Positions 12,155 to 24,213 of a stretch of DNA of 64,000 nt are shown piece after piece. A model generated the notes under the pieces. That model was not told the DNA's origin and searched no databases. It was given only the letters and a program-made list of their open reading frames with translations. Every line of letters starts with the position of its first letter. Position 1 is the stretch's first letter. Source of the DNA: Bettongia penicillata ogilbyi (Eukaryota; Chordata; Mammalia; Diprotodontia; Potoroidae); the NCBI GenBank assembly GCA_023548195.1, contig JAJHZJ010000579.1:1466084-1530083 (forward strand), given 5' to 3'. The translations under genes were made by a program, and so were the position numbers.

Positions 12155-12295
12155 GATGGCTCACATTTATATAATGTTTTATAGTTAAAAAGTGTTTACA
12201 TATGATCCCATTTGATCCACTCAATAACAAACCTGAAAGGCAGGGAAAATAAGAATCATTCCTTTGATGTTAGAGATGAGGAAACTGAGGGTTAG
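12155..12295 (-). mobile_element. MIR-type SINE fragment
   Basis: The antisense MIR pattern is visible: 'gctcacatttatataatgttttatag', 'ccatttgatccactcaataacaa' and 'gatgaggaaactgagg'. Confidence 0.65.
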
Positions 12296-12616
12296 GTAGA
12301 TAAAGATTGATTCCACTGAATCAAGACTGATTTGCTTCAACAGACCCTTTGTAAGCACCACTAAATCTATATACGACCATATCGCATTGTTAGATGCCTC
12401 AGATTCAAAGACATAATTGAAATATATGTCCATGTTCTAAAAAGAACTACGTTTTACTGTAAGATACAAAAATGTCCACAACTGAGTAGAGTAGAGAGGG
12501 AGCAGGGTAAGGGAGAGAACAAAGTGCTCTAGGAAAATCTGAAGAGAGAGATGGTACTAATAATTGTCAGGAAGAGGGATCAGAGAAGCATGTATGGAGG
12601 AGGTACCCATGACTCT

Positions 12617-12737
12617 CAAATGGTTAGATTATAAACTCCTTGAGGGCAGGGACTATCTTTTATTTCTTTTTGTAACTCCAGAGCTCAGCACAGTGCCTGG
12701 CACAGAGTAGGTGCTTAATAAATGCTGATTAATTAGT
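12617..12737 (+). mobile_element. L2 LINE 3' end
   Basis: A well-preserved L2 terminus in sense: 'taaactccttgagggcaggg', 'cagctcagcacagtgcctggc'-type wording and 'gtgcttaataaatgctgatt'. It lies directly beside an antisense L2 copy. Confidence 0.8.
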
Positions 12738-12774
12738 AATTTAGTGATTGAAGAAAGAAAGGGAAGAATTATAC

Positions 12775-13480
12775 AAGTTGGAGATAAGAAGAGAGTACAA
12801 TTAGAAAACAGAGTATACCTTGTGCAAATGAGCAGTGTCAGGAAATGGAATGTCAAGCTCAGGAAATAGCTAAGTCCTCCAGTCTGGCGGGCACATAGAG
12901 TGTATGAAGTGAGAAGGCTGGAAAAGTAAGTCAAAGCCAGATTGTGGAGGGCCTTAAATGTCAAGCTATCAAATTGGTATTTTATCCTAGATGCAACAGG
13001 GCATCACTGAAGATTTTTGAGCAGGGAGTAACTAGGTCAGACCCATGACTTCGCAAGACTTTTTTTTTCTTTTTTGGCAGCTGTAAGAAGAATAGATCAG
13101 AAAGATAGAAAGAAGGAAGATCAATTACTAGTATGCTAATTTATTCCAATGAAAAGATGATAACAGCCAGAACTAGACAGTAATGGTGTGTATCCCATAG
13201 GGTCAATGTGAATATCAACTGAGATAACATGTAAAGCACTTGGCAAACTTTAAGCACTAAGGCTAGTTGCTATTATATGACCATCCAAAAGGAAATAAAG
13301 GAAAGGGTAAAGGACATGTTAAGGAGGGAGAGTCAATAGGACTTGGCAACTGATTGGTTAAGTGATGTGATGTCTAAGAGAAGTAACAATAGAAGGTGAT
13401 TCTAAGGTAGCAGACCTGAATGGTTCAGAAAATGATGGCTAACTCTACAGAGTTTGGAGGAAGGCTAGGTCTAGAAAGGA
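12775..13480 (-). mobile_element. L2 LINE fragment (RT C-terminal region)
   Basis: The minus-strand open piece at 12653-12964 contains FKALHNLALTYFSSLL, matching the L2 motif YKALHGLAPxYLxxLL near the end of the RT. L2 wording continues to about 13480 (gacttggcaactgattgg). The region is interrupted by AG-rich sequence and a short MIR-like stretch around 13200-13275. Confidence 0.65.
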
Positions 13481-14789
13481 AGACAATGATTTTGGCTATG
13501 GGCACTTGTCTATAGTATATTGCTAGTTATATGAATGGCTATATCCATATTGGAATCAGGACTCAAACTCAATCTGAAATGCTCTTTCCACTATACCGGG
13601 ATATACCCCCCTGCTACTCCTACCATGGTCAAGGAGAAGACAACAGTAATCCTTCGATACATTGCTGCTACTTTGACTTACTCAGCTATCCCCAAATATT
13701 TCTTGTATAGAACTAGAAACTCTAGAAATAGGATCTGGAGTCACAAGTTTCAGCTAAAACCCGAGAAGGAACAAGAGTCAGCATTTGATCACCATGAGCA
13801 TAATCTAACTGACTGCTATGCTGGAGACATAAAATTCATGATTTAGATATTGAGAAAGAAAAAGGCGAACACATGGATCTTGGAAACCAGTTCAATAAAT
13901 GCTGCAAGTTTAGAAGGGTCATCTACTTCCTCAGCTCCCTCCACTTCTTCTTCCAAGGAGCTCTGAGAACAACCACAATGCTGAACAAAAACTGCTGACA
14001 CAGCACCATCCAAGTTTTCTTCCATGAAGTCATGGCACATTTGTGGAAACAGAATAATTACTTGTACAAGAGATCTTTGCTATTTAATTGCCTAAATAAT
14101 TTTATAACAGCACTTTGCTTTGACAAAGCCCTTTCCACCTGCTAGCTTCAGGGCCCTTAATTTTCATTGAAGACAAAAAGAAAACTGAAGTAAGATGTCT
14201 TGACTTGCCCAAAGTCTTAGGATGTCTCATTGCAAGTTTAGTTAGCAAAAGAATTTTGGTCTGCTACTTTTACGCTTTCACTACTTTAACGTGCTCCACT
14301 TGCCTCTCCTGTCCACAAATCTGACAAATGCTAAGTCTTCTCAGTCTTGCTTAATTGCTTTTTTTCTTTAGTAGATCTGTTTTGGAATTAAGACCAACAT
14401 AAACATAGCCATTTATAAAAATCTAAAAGAAAAAAGTATAAATTTTCCTGCTACTTAGGGAGGCAGTATTAGCAAAATTTACCCTGCCAGTGTGATATTT
14501 TTTATGGTTTACAGATCATTTTATCATACCAATAAGCAAGCATTTATAAAACACCTATCATATGCCAGGTAGATCATCTTGATTTGAGAAAATTCATATT
14601 CAAAAATCTAAACTTCAAAAACTTAGGTAAATGAGTGACTGGTTTAGGGCTTTATAAAATGATTTGTAAAGGTTCTGTGACCATTGGTACAGAACTCAGA
14701 AGTAGTATTCATTTTGTAACAGTCATTATTGCTTAGCTTGTTGGAGTATTCTGTAGTTAACATATTCTAAGAGCTGAAGTGGGCAGTAA
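13481..14789. other. No recognised gene
   Basis: The frame at 13535-13846 (103 codons) and the antisense frame at 13843-14040 have no recognisable domain and no splice or start context that I can defend. No SINE or LINE signature is evident. This could be unique sequence. Confidence 0.35.
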
Positions 14790-15025
14790 TCCAGTACAGC
14801 AGACAGAGTGGAAGGACTGAAGTCAGGAAGACTCTTTTCTGTGAGTTCAAATCTAGCCTGAAATACTTATTAGTTGTGTGACCCTGAACAAGTCACTTAC
14901 CCCTGTTTGCCTCAGTTTACTACTCATCTGTAAAATGATAGAAGGAAATAATAAATCACTCCTGTGTCTTTACCAAAACAAATAGGGTCATGACTGAGAC
15001 AACTGAATGGCAAACAGCAAAGTTC
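14790..15025 (+). mobile_element. Marsupial SINE with BovB-like tail
   Basis: Sense layout: 'gaagtcaggaagactc', 'gagttcaaatctagcctg', 'agttgtgtgaccctgaacaag', 'tcatctgtaaaatgatagaag' and a tail 'atagggtcatgactgagacaactgaa'. The tail is a diverged version of the BovB-type RTE 3' end. Confidence 0.8.
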
Positions 15026-15242
15026 TAAGAGCTTATATTTCGCAGTCTAAAACATAAAACACAGGGACATATAAGCAGAGATACCAGGCAAGGCTAATCA
15101 GATGATCAGACACCCTAGGACTGCACTGGTCAACAAATAGTGAGGTCTTAGCTAACTTTCTTTCTCTACCTTCTGTTAATACATTCTCTTCTGTAGCCAA
15201 AGGACAAAAACTGGTTTAAGGAACATGTACCTGATATGGAGG

Positions 15243-15592
15243 CAGGTAAGGGAGTACAGTGGATAGAGTACCAGGTCTGGAGTCAGGAAGACTCATCTCC
15301 CTGAATTCAAATCTGGCCTCAGACCCTACCTAGCAAGGTAATCTCTGCTTTAATCACTCAAGGAGAGAGATACTCTTCTTTCTGTTTGCTAAATTAATTC
15401 TGTCCACATCACAAAGGTGAGACTGATGACTGTGGGCAAGTCACTTAACTCTATTTGCCTCACTTTCCTCATCTGTAAAATGAACTGGAGAAGGAAATGG
15501 TAAACCACTCCAGTCACTTTACCAAGAAAACCTCCAATGGGGTCACGAAGAGTCGAACACAACTGAAATGACAACAAGAACAGCAACCCAAA
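15243..15592 (+). mobile_element. Marsupial SINE with BovB-like tail and an internal insert
   Basis: A SINE with head (gtacagtggatagagtacc), B-box region (gaattcaaatctggcctcag) and a clear BovB-like tail (ggggtcacgaagagtcgaac, 15539-15558, then acaactgaaatgacaacaa). The normal middle (acttactagctgtgtgaccc) is replaced by about 95 bp of foreign sequence at about 15336-15430. That sequence resembles 16732-16835 in the same orientation. Confidence 0.85.
15336..15430 (+). repeat. Internal block of SINE, copy A of a local repeat pair
   Basis: The block 'aaggagagagatactcttct...ttctgtttgctaaatta...ccacatcacaaaggtgagac' pairs with 'gaaggagagaggtactcctc...ttctgtctgctagatta...ccacatcataagggtaaggc' at 16732-16835. 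Aligned by eye, the two are about three-quarters identical apart from an 11-base gap. The direction of copying is not visible. Confidence 0.7.
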
Positions 15593-16731
15593 GATGGGTG
15601 TTCTTGCTTTTATAGGATGCTTTCAGATAGCCTCTATTGGCAGAAAGGTTTATCCCTGACTGGGGTTATTTACAGCAACTGTTGGCTGCTCCCATGACTA
15701 AACTCCCCTGACTCCCTGATTATAGTAACAAGATTCCCCACAGGGTTGTCTAAAAAGTGAGTTCTCTTAATTAAAATAAAATGGAATTTGATTTCAAAAT
15801 ATTAATTTATTAATTAACCTCTTCAACAACCTCTTCAACAAATAAATAGATAACTAAAGGATCTTATACTGTAGAAAAGGCTATCCAACAGAAATAATTA
15901 TAATACAGAATAGAACACAAAAAGTACCTAAGATATGTGCAAAGGTTCATCTAAGGTTATAGGAAGAAAAGGACTTCAGAACTGAAATGGCAGATCAGAA
16001 ACCCCTCCAGATTAAATCTGCCAGGCACAAGATGCTTCTGTATATAGTGAAATATATTTGTGTGTGCATTTGGGTAAATGGTTTAGAGCTTTAATGTGGC
16101 TACTACCTTCATCAGTTTTACAGTTTATTATATCTGTGTCCTTTTACAAGCCCACATGCCTGTCACACCATATATCTCCAAATGTCCTTAATATTTCACT
16201 TGCAGATCCACTTTATTCATTCCCCAAGTACAAGTGAATACAGTAATTACCTGACCTATGGGCAAGGTATAGTCATTATTTAAACACTGTACCACTACAC
16301 AGCATGCCAGCACAGGAAACACAGGGAGAATAGTGAGGTTATAGGACACAGAGGTTATACCTTTTTCCAGCTAAAATTCAAGGTAATTTAGGGATAAACA
16401 ATTTAGGGATAAATTTAGGGATCATTTAGGGATAAGTAATATAATTACCAGAGTTGGGTTTCAGTCAGGACATTTCTGTATTAATAAGCATACTCTAACA
16501 AGGTCTTTCCTCCTGTATTTAAGAATACAAGAAGCTTAGCTTAACATGACCCAAATATCAAGAATTTCCATCATCCCAATCCTGTCTTTTGTTTCTTGGA
16601 CACTGGACTCAATGGATTCTTACCAGATTCAAAGGAAAAATGGACTTTCTAAGACGTTTCATGCAGAGTCTCTGTGTTGTAGAGTAGAGCTCCATAGAAA
16701 ATGCCGAACAAGCCTCAGCCTGCTAAACTTG
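15593..16731. other. No recognised gene
   Basis: Contains a short direct repeat (aacctcttcaac twice, near 15817-15840) and several close repeats of 'atttagggataa' near 16385-16435. No SINE or LINE signature is seen. Confidence 0.4.
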
Positions 16732-16835
16732 GGCAATCTCTATTTGAATTACCGAAGGAGAGAGGTACTCCTCTTTCTGTCTGCTAGATTAAGAACTTTA
16801 ATTCAATAGCCACATCATAAGGGTAAGGCAGATGA
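16732..16835 (+). repeat. Copy B of the local repeat pair
   Basis: Shares about 90 bp with the insert inside the SINE at 15336-15430, in the same orientation, about 1.4 kb away. It is not inside a SINE here, so it may be closer to the original location, or both may derive from an unrecognised dispersed repeat. Confidence 0.65.
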
Positions 16836-17242
16836 ACTGCAACAGACTTCATTTGGAGGGATTGCTGACTTTTTCTAGGCCAAAAATCATAGATGTTTGC
16901 TTTCTGTTGGCTGTGTCTACACAGATCCAGGTTAAAAAGGGAGGAGGGAAGGGCTCCATGTTGGTGTGGACCACCACCACAAAGACGGCTGAGTTTGCGA
17001 GTTGGAGAATCTTCAGTCTTGGCTCTGCTACTTATCTGTGTGACTTTGGATAAATCACATCTATACCTCATTTTCCTCACCTGAGAGTTTGTTCAGAATG
17101 TTATTGAATTTAAAAAAAAATAACCACCATTTTCTGTGCAAAAATATTGTCACTTCAATTCCCTAATGTAATTTCTTCAGTGCAAGTATGCCCTCAACTA
17201 ATGTGGATTATAATTTTTCAAATTAGTGAATGGTGCTTAAGA
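16836..17242. other. No gene; short MIR-like piece
   Basis: At about 17015-17085 the wording 'tctgctacttatctgtgtgactttgg' resembles the middle of MIR in sense. The remainder is unassigned. Confidence 0.4.
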
Positions 17243-17455
17243 ATTGTTCAATCATTTCAATCCAATTTAGGATTTTCTTGGCAAAGATACTGGAACGGTT
17301 TGTTATTTCCTTCTCCAGCTCATTTTACAGATGGGAAATTGAGGCAAACAGGGTAAAGTGACTTGCCCAGAGTCACATAGCTAGTAAGTGTCTGAAGCCA
17401 GATTTGAAATCAGGAAGATGAGTCTTCAAGTGCTCTATTCACTGTGCCACCTAAA
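17243..17455 (-). mobile_element. Marsupial SINE with BovB-like tail
   Basis: Antisense copy: tail region (ccaatttaggattttcttggc, tccttctccagctcattttac), 'gaggcaaacagggtaaagtgac', and the head 'gctctattcactgtgccacct'. Confidence 0.8.
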
Positions 17456-17789
17456 TTCTTCATCCTATTGCCAACATGGGGCTGAGTGTCTACAAATTCA
17501 ATAAGGCTATTCTAATAACTGACCTTCCATCTAACACTAGGAGCATAAAAATATTGGTAGCATCTCTATTCAGAAAAGCAAAGCAAAAACTAGAAAGCAT
17601 CCTGTGTCTAGAGTAGAGGATGGTTGACTAAATTGGAATATATGAGTAAAATTTGAAAAATAATGATTTTGAAAAATAAAATAAATATAGAAAAATGTAC
17701 ATGAAGTAACGCAGGGTAGTGACTATTTCCTTTTTGTCTTTATGTCTCAGAACTTAGTACAGTGTATGACATATTCTGCAAATGTGGAG

Positions 17790-17960
17790 AACTCTCAGAA
17801 GAGGAAACTCCCATGATACCTTATTTGCAACTAATAGTTACAGAGTAGCCTAGATCAGCGAGACTTTAAGTGACTTGCCTGGGATCATACAGTTTGTGTC
17901 AGAGCAGTACTCGAACCTGGTTCTGAAGCTAGTTATATATTCACTACACCGCCCTATCTT
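17790..17960 (-). mobile_element. MIR-type SINE fragment
   Basis: Antisense MIR wording: 'gactttaagtgacttgcctggg', 'gcagtactcgaacctgg' and 'ttcactacaccgccct'. A small L2-like piece (cagaacttagtacagtgtatgac) precedes it at about 17745-17775. Confidence 0.65.
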
Positions 17961-19124
17961 TCATCTGGCACCTAGCTGATGCTTATTGAATTGAGTTTAA
18001 TTGAATTGAAAAAAACTGGAAAACATAATGACTAGAATGATGTGATGTAAAAATAAAAACAACAGCAAAGAGAAGTAAATGATCAGAAGAGCTTAGAAGA
18101 CTATTCAGAGGCAAAGAAGATACTGTTATTCTGTTAACGTTTAACATACATATTTAATAGTGAAGTTTGTGATCTCACATAAGATTTGTGGGGGGGGTGA
18201 GTAACAAAGGGGGTCCATGTGTTTGAAAGTCAGCCTCTCTGGATGGTTACTACTTTTAGAATAAATAATAAAACAGAATAAAATATCTGGTCCAAATGAT
18301 CTGCATGGTTCTTTCCTGCTCTAAACCCCATGATCCTAGAACTGAGGCAATTATCATGAGCATCCAAGCCAAAACCCCAGTAACAACAGCAAGGCCCTGC
18401 ATACTTCTGCCTTAATTACCTAGTTACACCAGGTGAAAGTGGTGTTTTGGCTTGAGTGATGCAGGTAATGACACCAAGTCTACACTCCTCGTGGTGTGAG
18501 CACACACAGTTCTAGTCAGTTTCCTCACAGCAACAGCTTGCTGACTCATTCTCTCTGCGGATCTGTGGGGATCATTGCTTGGGCTCATCTCCTCCTAATC
18601 ATGTCTCTATCCCCCACACCTACCCTGTCTTGGTTCTGTTAAGGACACTTCCCGCGCAAAAAATCTTCCCAAACAAAACACACTTGAGTCTGGCTATTCT
18701 CTTCTATTCAGCTGCTAATCCTGCCTGGCTTTGGCCATGTTGTGAGAAAAGAAAGTTGATTTTGTACATTTTTGATAGCCCTCTACCTATGCTTCATTTT
18801 AGCTTTTTTCTTGCTTTTTAGACATTCACTCTATGCCACACCCATAAATCCAGGGCTTTTCTGCAGCCCAGGGCTCACACTTGTGACCCCATCTCACTTC
18901 TAAAGTGGGATTCTGTGCACCGGACTCTTCCTAACACTTTCTTCCAACCAAAATATATGTTCAAGGTCTCATTCTTTCAGGGAAAACTAGATACCAAGTG
19001 GCTAGCTAGTCTGATAAATCCATGATAATGTTAGCCCCTTTCCAATCAATACCTCTTCAGGTACAATAGCATAGGTACATTTTAAGGGTGCCATTAATAC
19101 ATTATCTCAGAGTTATAGGGGTGT
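17961..19124. other. Mostly repeat-free sequence, no exon recognised
   Basis: No SINE or LINE signature from about 18340 to 19100. The stretch has mixed composition and includes an AP-1-like TGACTCATTC at about 18541-18550. The frame at 18579-18821 has no recognisable domain. Its freedom from repeats is unusual for this window and is discussed in the findings. Confidence 0.4.
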
Positions 19125-19320
19125 TGGATCACAGACTTAGAGATGGACTGTAGAACCCATCTAATCCAACTCCATATTGCAGATAAGGAAACTGAGAGAC
19201 ATTAAACGGTTTTCTCAAGATCGGATAGATAGCAAGTCTGGAGGCTTATATTTGAACCAGGCCTCATTTAAACCAAGGTTGTCTAACTGAAAAAGTTGTG
19301 TTCTTTCTATTCCAATATGC
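19125..19320 (-). mobile_element. MIR3-like fragment
   Basis: The pattern 'agagatggactgtagaaccc', 'ctaatccaactccatattgc' and 'agataaggaaactgagag' matches the MIR3-like antisense motif seen widely in mammals (atctagtccaaccc, then gatgaggaaactgag). Confidence 0.55.
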
Positions 19321-20693
19321 TACTTCCAAAAGCTTTGGCTTTCAAGCACTGTAGTTTGTTGCTAAGGAAAATACTTTTGAGTAAAGACTCTCCTTAGGCT
19401 GATTTTACATACTTGAATTAATTAGGAGGAAATTTTTTTAAAAAATTTGCATAACAATAATTTTAAAAGAATATATTTTATTACTTTTGGGGACACTGCT
19501 GACAAAATATTTCCAAAGAGATGACCTGCCTATATTTTCTTTAATAGACAAATTAAATTTCTCTGTAATCAAAAGTCCATTTACAAATGATAATAATTGT
19601 CAAACTGGGTTAGCATATTTAGTAATATTTAAATGCTTTTGTTTAAAAAAAAAACCTGGATAGTACTAGATGTGGTAAATTCTTGAAATTATAAAAAGTG
19701 AATTTCACTATACCTTAAGAAACAGGAAATGATTGATTGCTAATTTGGAAGTCACTTACTTCTAAATCAACTATGAGCAGACAGACTACTGAATCGTTAA
19801 AGCAAATTTCAAAATAAATGTCAAATTGAAAGGAAGGATAAAAATGAGAAGACACTGTAAACAATTACAGCATTGTAACATGGCCTAGTCAAATAAGTTC
19901 TTGGTACAGAAAAATGGGAACTGGATAAAGGAAAAGACATTGATATGAATTATTACTATTTCTCACAGACAATGCATATAAAGTAATACTAACACTGAGG
20001 AAGCAAAAAGAGCCCAGAAATCACCTGAGGCAGTAAACTCTTGATCTCCTAGACATGCAGAGAGATAAGATAGATAAGAGCAATATCAGTTCAGAATTTA
20101 AAATCATTTGTAAAACCTTACAGTGGATGATTGTAGAAGATTATGAGCATCATTGCTTTAAAATTTTCCAAAAATGGTAGAGTAGGAAATGAATCTGCAA
20201 AAGGCTTGGCATGGAATCTAGGCAAGTCACTGTATCCCATCACTTATAGATGAAATTACAAGATAAACAGACAAAAACAATGGACAGATCTGCCAGTATT
20301 TGCACGAGTGACTTTCATTATTGATAACAACATATCACATGTATGCATTTCCAAGGAAGGCAATGTGCTAGAAATAGAAATGGCACTTAGAAAAGGTGAA
20401 GATAGAAAGACCAGTTAGATAATATCAAAGAAGAAATCTGTACTAGAGTTAACAAAATATTCAATTCATTGAAGAATCAATTATGCAGATATCTGATATG
20501 AGCACAATACCAAGAAAATAGAAAAAATCATATGTTACTAAAAAAAGTAAGCTAAATATCCATAACATCTGCCAACTCACAAGGCTACTCTTTCATCTCT
20601 CTTAAATATTTATAATGATGATTTACACTTATATGGAAGGTATCCTTGATGAAAATGTGAGAAGGGAGTAGCCAGAATTTCTCAAATGATTTT
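19321..20693. other. No recognised feature
   Basis: AT-rich sequence without coding frames, SINE heads or LINE motifs that I can identify. Confidence 0.4.
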
Positions 20694-20803
20694 CTAGCTC
20701 CTTGAGGGCAGTGACTGTCTTTTGCCTGTTTTTATATTCTAGCACTTAGCACAGTGTCTGACACAAACTAAACACTTAATGAATGTTTATTGATAGATTC
20801 TAT
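20694..20803 (+). mobile_element. L2 LINE 3' end
   Basis: Sense L2 terminus: 'agctccttgagggcagtgac', 'gcacttagcacagtgtctg' and 'aacacttaatgaatgtttattg'. Confidence 0.8.
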
Positions 20804-20879
20804 AGCAGTCCATATTTTCAGGCACACAATTAACTGAAAGGTATAAAGAATCCAAGATCCTACTACATTTTCTATTAGT

Positions 20880-21260
20880 TGGTCACAACAGAACATAACA
20901 TTGATTTAAAGACTCTGCCAGCAAGGAGTTTCCAGTGTAAAATTTTCCTCCCTTGAAAGATAAAATAACAGATAACTTGATTCCATGACCCTCTGACTAT
21001 TACAATCAATTGAGTTATAAGACAGGGAGATGTATACTCACCAAAGGTATTTGCCACCATCATGGAAGAAGTCCAATGCAGAGTCCAAATGGAAGAGGGA
21101 TTCCCTATAGATGGTGAGGTCCTCCCGATGCTCCTGTTTTCAGATGACATTGTGCTGATTGCATCAAGCCTCAGAATACTACAGAGCCTCTTCAATGAGA
21201 GTCACGACCACTCAAAAAAGATAGGTCTAACAATCCACAAAGGAAAAACAAAATGAATGA
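20880..21260 (+). pseudogene. RTE/BovB-like LINE reverse-transcriptase fragment
   Basis: A broken piece of an RT gene. A GVRQGD-like motif is visible as 'VIRQGDVYSPKVFATIMEE' (about 21012-21070), followed in the open piece 21062-21256 by LLFSDDIVLIAS, the catalytic A-D-D box with serine in place of alanine. The HDHSKKIGLTIHKGKTK segment that follows corresponds to the downstream RTE motif SKKVGLxINxxKTK. It ends at the stop near 21256. Endonuclease and C-terminal parts are absent. It is of a different RTE subtype from the element at 56100-59375. Confidence 0.75.
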
Positions 21261-21809
21261 AGCATGCCTCTTTTTCCAGGCTAAGAGATGTAGTTGAGTG
21301 GGAAGCTTATCGAATTAGTCTCTCACTACCATATATTTTGAACAGGCACTGTAGGTAGGCAATGAACTTGGTCCAGAATTGAAGGAATAAAGTTGACTGT
21401 GTGGCATTTGGGGAAGTATGTAGGGCTTTCATAAATCCCGAACTGCTCCCTGACCCACAAAAAATCCATCTTTTAAATCATTTTTCCCATTGATGCTACA
21501 TGACTATAATTCATAGCAAACCACAATCATCAAAGAAGAATAGTTGAAAATGTCCCAAAGGGAAAGAGTGAAAGGCATGGTGGATATGGAAGTGACAATA
21601 TCTTATCAATTACAACATACGCAAGAAGTGACATTTAAAAAAAACACCTAAGAAATGTATGTTGAGAAAAAGAGAAGTGTCAGTCATGGAAAAAGTACCA
21701 CTTTCTATATGAACTCTTTCATCATCTTTCTCAGCTGCTAATCTTCACACTACAAATTACTTTGTATCTAATTCACATGCATTTTGTATGTACTTTTGGT
21801 ATGTACACT
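21261..21809. other. No recognised feature
   Basis: This could include 3' UTR of the RTE fragment. No tail motif was identified. Confidence 0.35.
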
Positions 21810-21932
21810 GATGGAATATAAGCTCCTTAAGGGAAGGGACTCTTTCATTTTTGTCTTTTTTATCCCTAACGCATTTTTGTCTTTTTTATCCCTAGAACAT
21901 AATGAATACCCAATCAATGCTTGGTGATTGCT
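21810..21932 (+). mobile_element. L2 LINE 3' end with internal tandem duplication
   Basis: Sense wording 'aatataagctccttaagggaaggg' and 'catttttgtcttttttatccct'. The latter unit, about 24-26 bp, is present twice in tandem (near 21847 and 21872) before the 'agaacataatgaatacccaatcaatgc' end. Confidence 0.7.
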
Positions 21933-23959
21933 AAGTTGGTTAATGTAGTCAGATCAAGGGATAATACATAGACCATGTCTGAGTACTAACTTGCTAGCAA
22001 CAGAATTTTAAGTAACCCAGGAGAAGGCATCTAACACACTGCGTGTATCCCCTCTGAGGACATGGACAAACCACAAAGGATGAGAAGTTGTGGACAAATT
22101 GCAACCTCCATTTTGGGACGTAGTACCTACCTAGATGAAAGCATGGATCCATTGAAATCTTCAGGTGTATTTGTCCTGCCTTCACCTTTACATTACGTTA
22201 GGCATGATTCACTATTCACTGTTTATTCCTCCTATGGCACACATCCAGTGGGTATTTAATATTGCAAACTTAGAGCATTGGCATTGGAAGAATGTTTCCT
22301 TGTAGGTTATGTTCATGAGAAATGGAAATGAAAATGAAAAGAGTGCTTGGAGTCCAGAGCAACCTAGTTTGGGAACCTCAGAACTGATACTTAGCATTCT
22401 AAGTTAATGACTTAGCCTCTCTGTTCATCAGCTTCTCCTGTTGCAAAACAAATATAATAATTTGAATGCTGTTTATCTCACAGACTTATGAAAGACTATG
22501 TTAAGTCTGAAATGGTCACAGAAATATGTTATTTTTACAGGGAGATGTCTTGTTTCAATTTGAAGAGTTTTGATTTGATCTCAAGTGCTGGATTAATAAA
22601 GTGATCGTTATTCAACCACCACCTCGTGTCTATCTTTGTTTTCCATTCCTCATCTCCTACTTTCAGATGAAAGCCACACATTATTATCTGTACCTGTAAC
22701 CTGCAGTAGAGTTGTTTTATTCCCTAGAGTAGCCTTTGGCTTACTGAATAGATAAAGACAATTATCTCCGTCACAGACTTGTATGTATTTAATCAATGTC
22801 ATTGGTCAAGGCAGTCAGGGAGTATATTATAATCATCATATCATGTTCATAATTCTTAACTGCATCTATTATGACATTTTAAAATTGGTTCTATCTGGCT
22901 TAGTGAAGATTATTAATAATTTATTAGAATTTAACAAGTTAGGTGTTTGCCCAGAAGATTTCATAATTATAAACCTACTTTAGTCAAATGTTACATTTGT
23001 AACTATTTCTCTACCTAGTTTTACCTTTTCCTAAATATCCTGTCTCTAGAAGAAACAGTGTGCTAAGCTAGAATTCATGCTCATTCCTAAGGAAACAATG
23101 AATGGATTTTGAAAAACCTATTCAAGGTTATTTTGTTCATTTTTTTAACCAGAAAAGACCCATATCGTTAAGAGCAATTAAAATATTTGTCTTAAGCCCA
23201 AAGAATGAAAAAAAATTATAAAGTCTGAAAATTTGGAAAGGTCAGATTTCGAAACAGCGAAAAATGTGCTTTGGACATGGTTATTGAAATTTAATTGGAA
23301 AAAGCAGCCCTATGAACATTGGAAAAATTCACATTTCCAGCTAATACGTTCACAATTTAAAAGATGCCAAACCCCACACTTTATACACAGTAGCCGAGTG
23401 CTATTTTTGAAAACTTTTTTAAAACTACAAACAAGAGTGGCTTAAGGCAAAATTATGTAATAGGTCCCTCATGTCCATGCTCTGTCTGTGACCCTACTGA
23501 GATAAATCATTGCTATCATAGGGTAGAGAAACTAACTAGCTGAGGTCAATTCAGAGAAAGTTAGAGAGCAAAGTCAGCTGCCTATGACTGGGCATGAAAA
23601 CACACACACGTACATACTCGAAAAACAAGGAATGTAGCAAGAGGAGGGACGCCTGTGTCAAGCTCAATGTTGCTCTCTGCTTTGGTATCAAAGTTGGATA
23701 GCCCATCTCAAGACTGTGCCTCTTGCTAATGCCCTTGGATTTAGCAGATTCTAGTTTTGACTCTGATCCAGATGCTACTTTTTGCTTCTGGCCTATGAAT
23801 CACAAAATTTTACTAGTTCAATATCTCCCTTGGAAGCAGCTGGCCTTTGGGGGACAATTGGTTAAGACTGACTGAATTGGCAGGTCTAACCTGAGATAAA
23901 TAGATGGGAATAAACCTAGTATAAACCCTTGAATTGAGACATTCCTCAATTAGCTGCCA
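21933..23959. other. No recognised gene or repeat
   Basis: Small chance frames only (60-80 codons). No SINE, LINE or LTR signal was identified. A stretch at 22560-23000 is notably AT-rich. Confidence 0.4.
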
Positions 23960-24213
23960 AGTCTGGGGTAGCAAATAAAGTGCTACTAAATAAAGTACTA
24001 GATCTGAATTGAGGAAAATGTGAGTTCAAATCCAGTCTCAGATACTTACTAGCTGTGTGATCTTGGGCAAGTCACTTATCCTCAGTCTCTCACAGTTTCT
24101 TCCTCTGTAAAAATTAGTAGCTATTTCCCATGGTTGTTGTGAGAATAAAGTGATATTATATTTATAAAGCACTTTGCAAATTTTCAGGTACTACATAAAA
24201 GCTAGCTATTAAG
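23960..24213 (+). mobile_element. Marsupial CORE-type SINE (WSINE/MIR-like)
   Basis: Sense layout: 'gagttcaaatccagtctcag', 'acttactagctgtgtgatcttgg', 'cttcctctgtaaaaattag', 'ggttgttgtgagaataaag', 'ataaagcactttgcaaa' and 'aaaagctagctatt'. Confidence 0.85.

Noticed and set aside
13535..13846. 103-codon plus-strand frame as a host exon
   Set aside because: No recognisable domain, no supportable splice sites and no neighbouring exons. It is within the range expected by chance.
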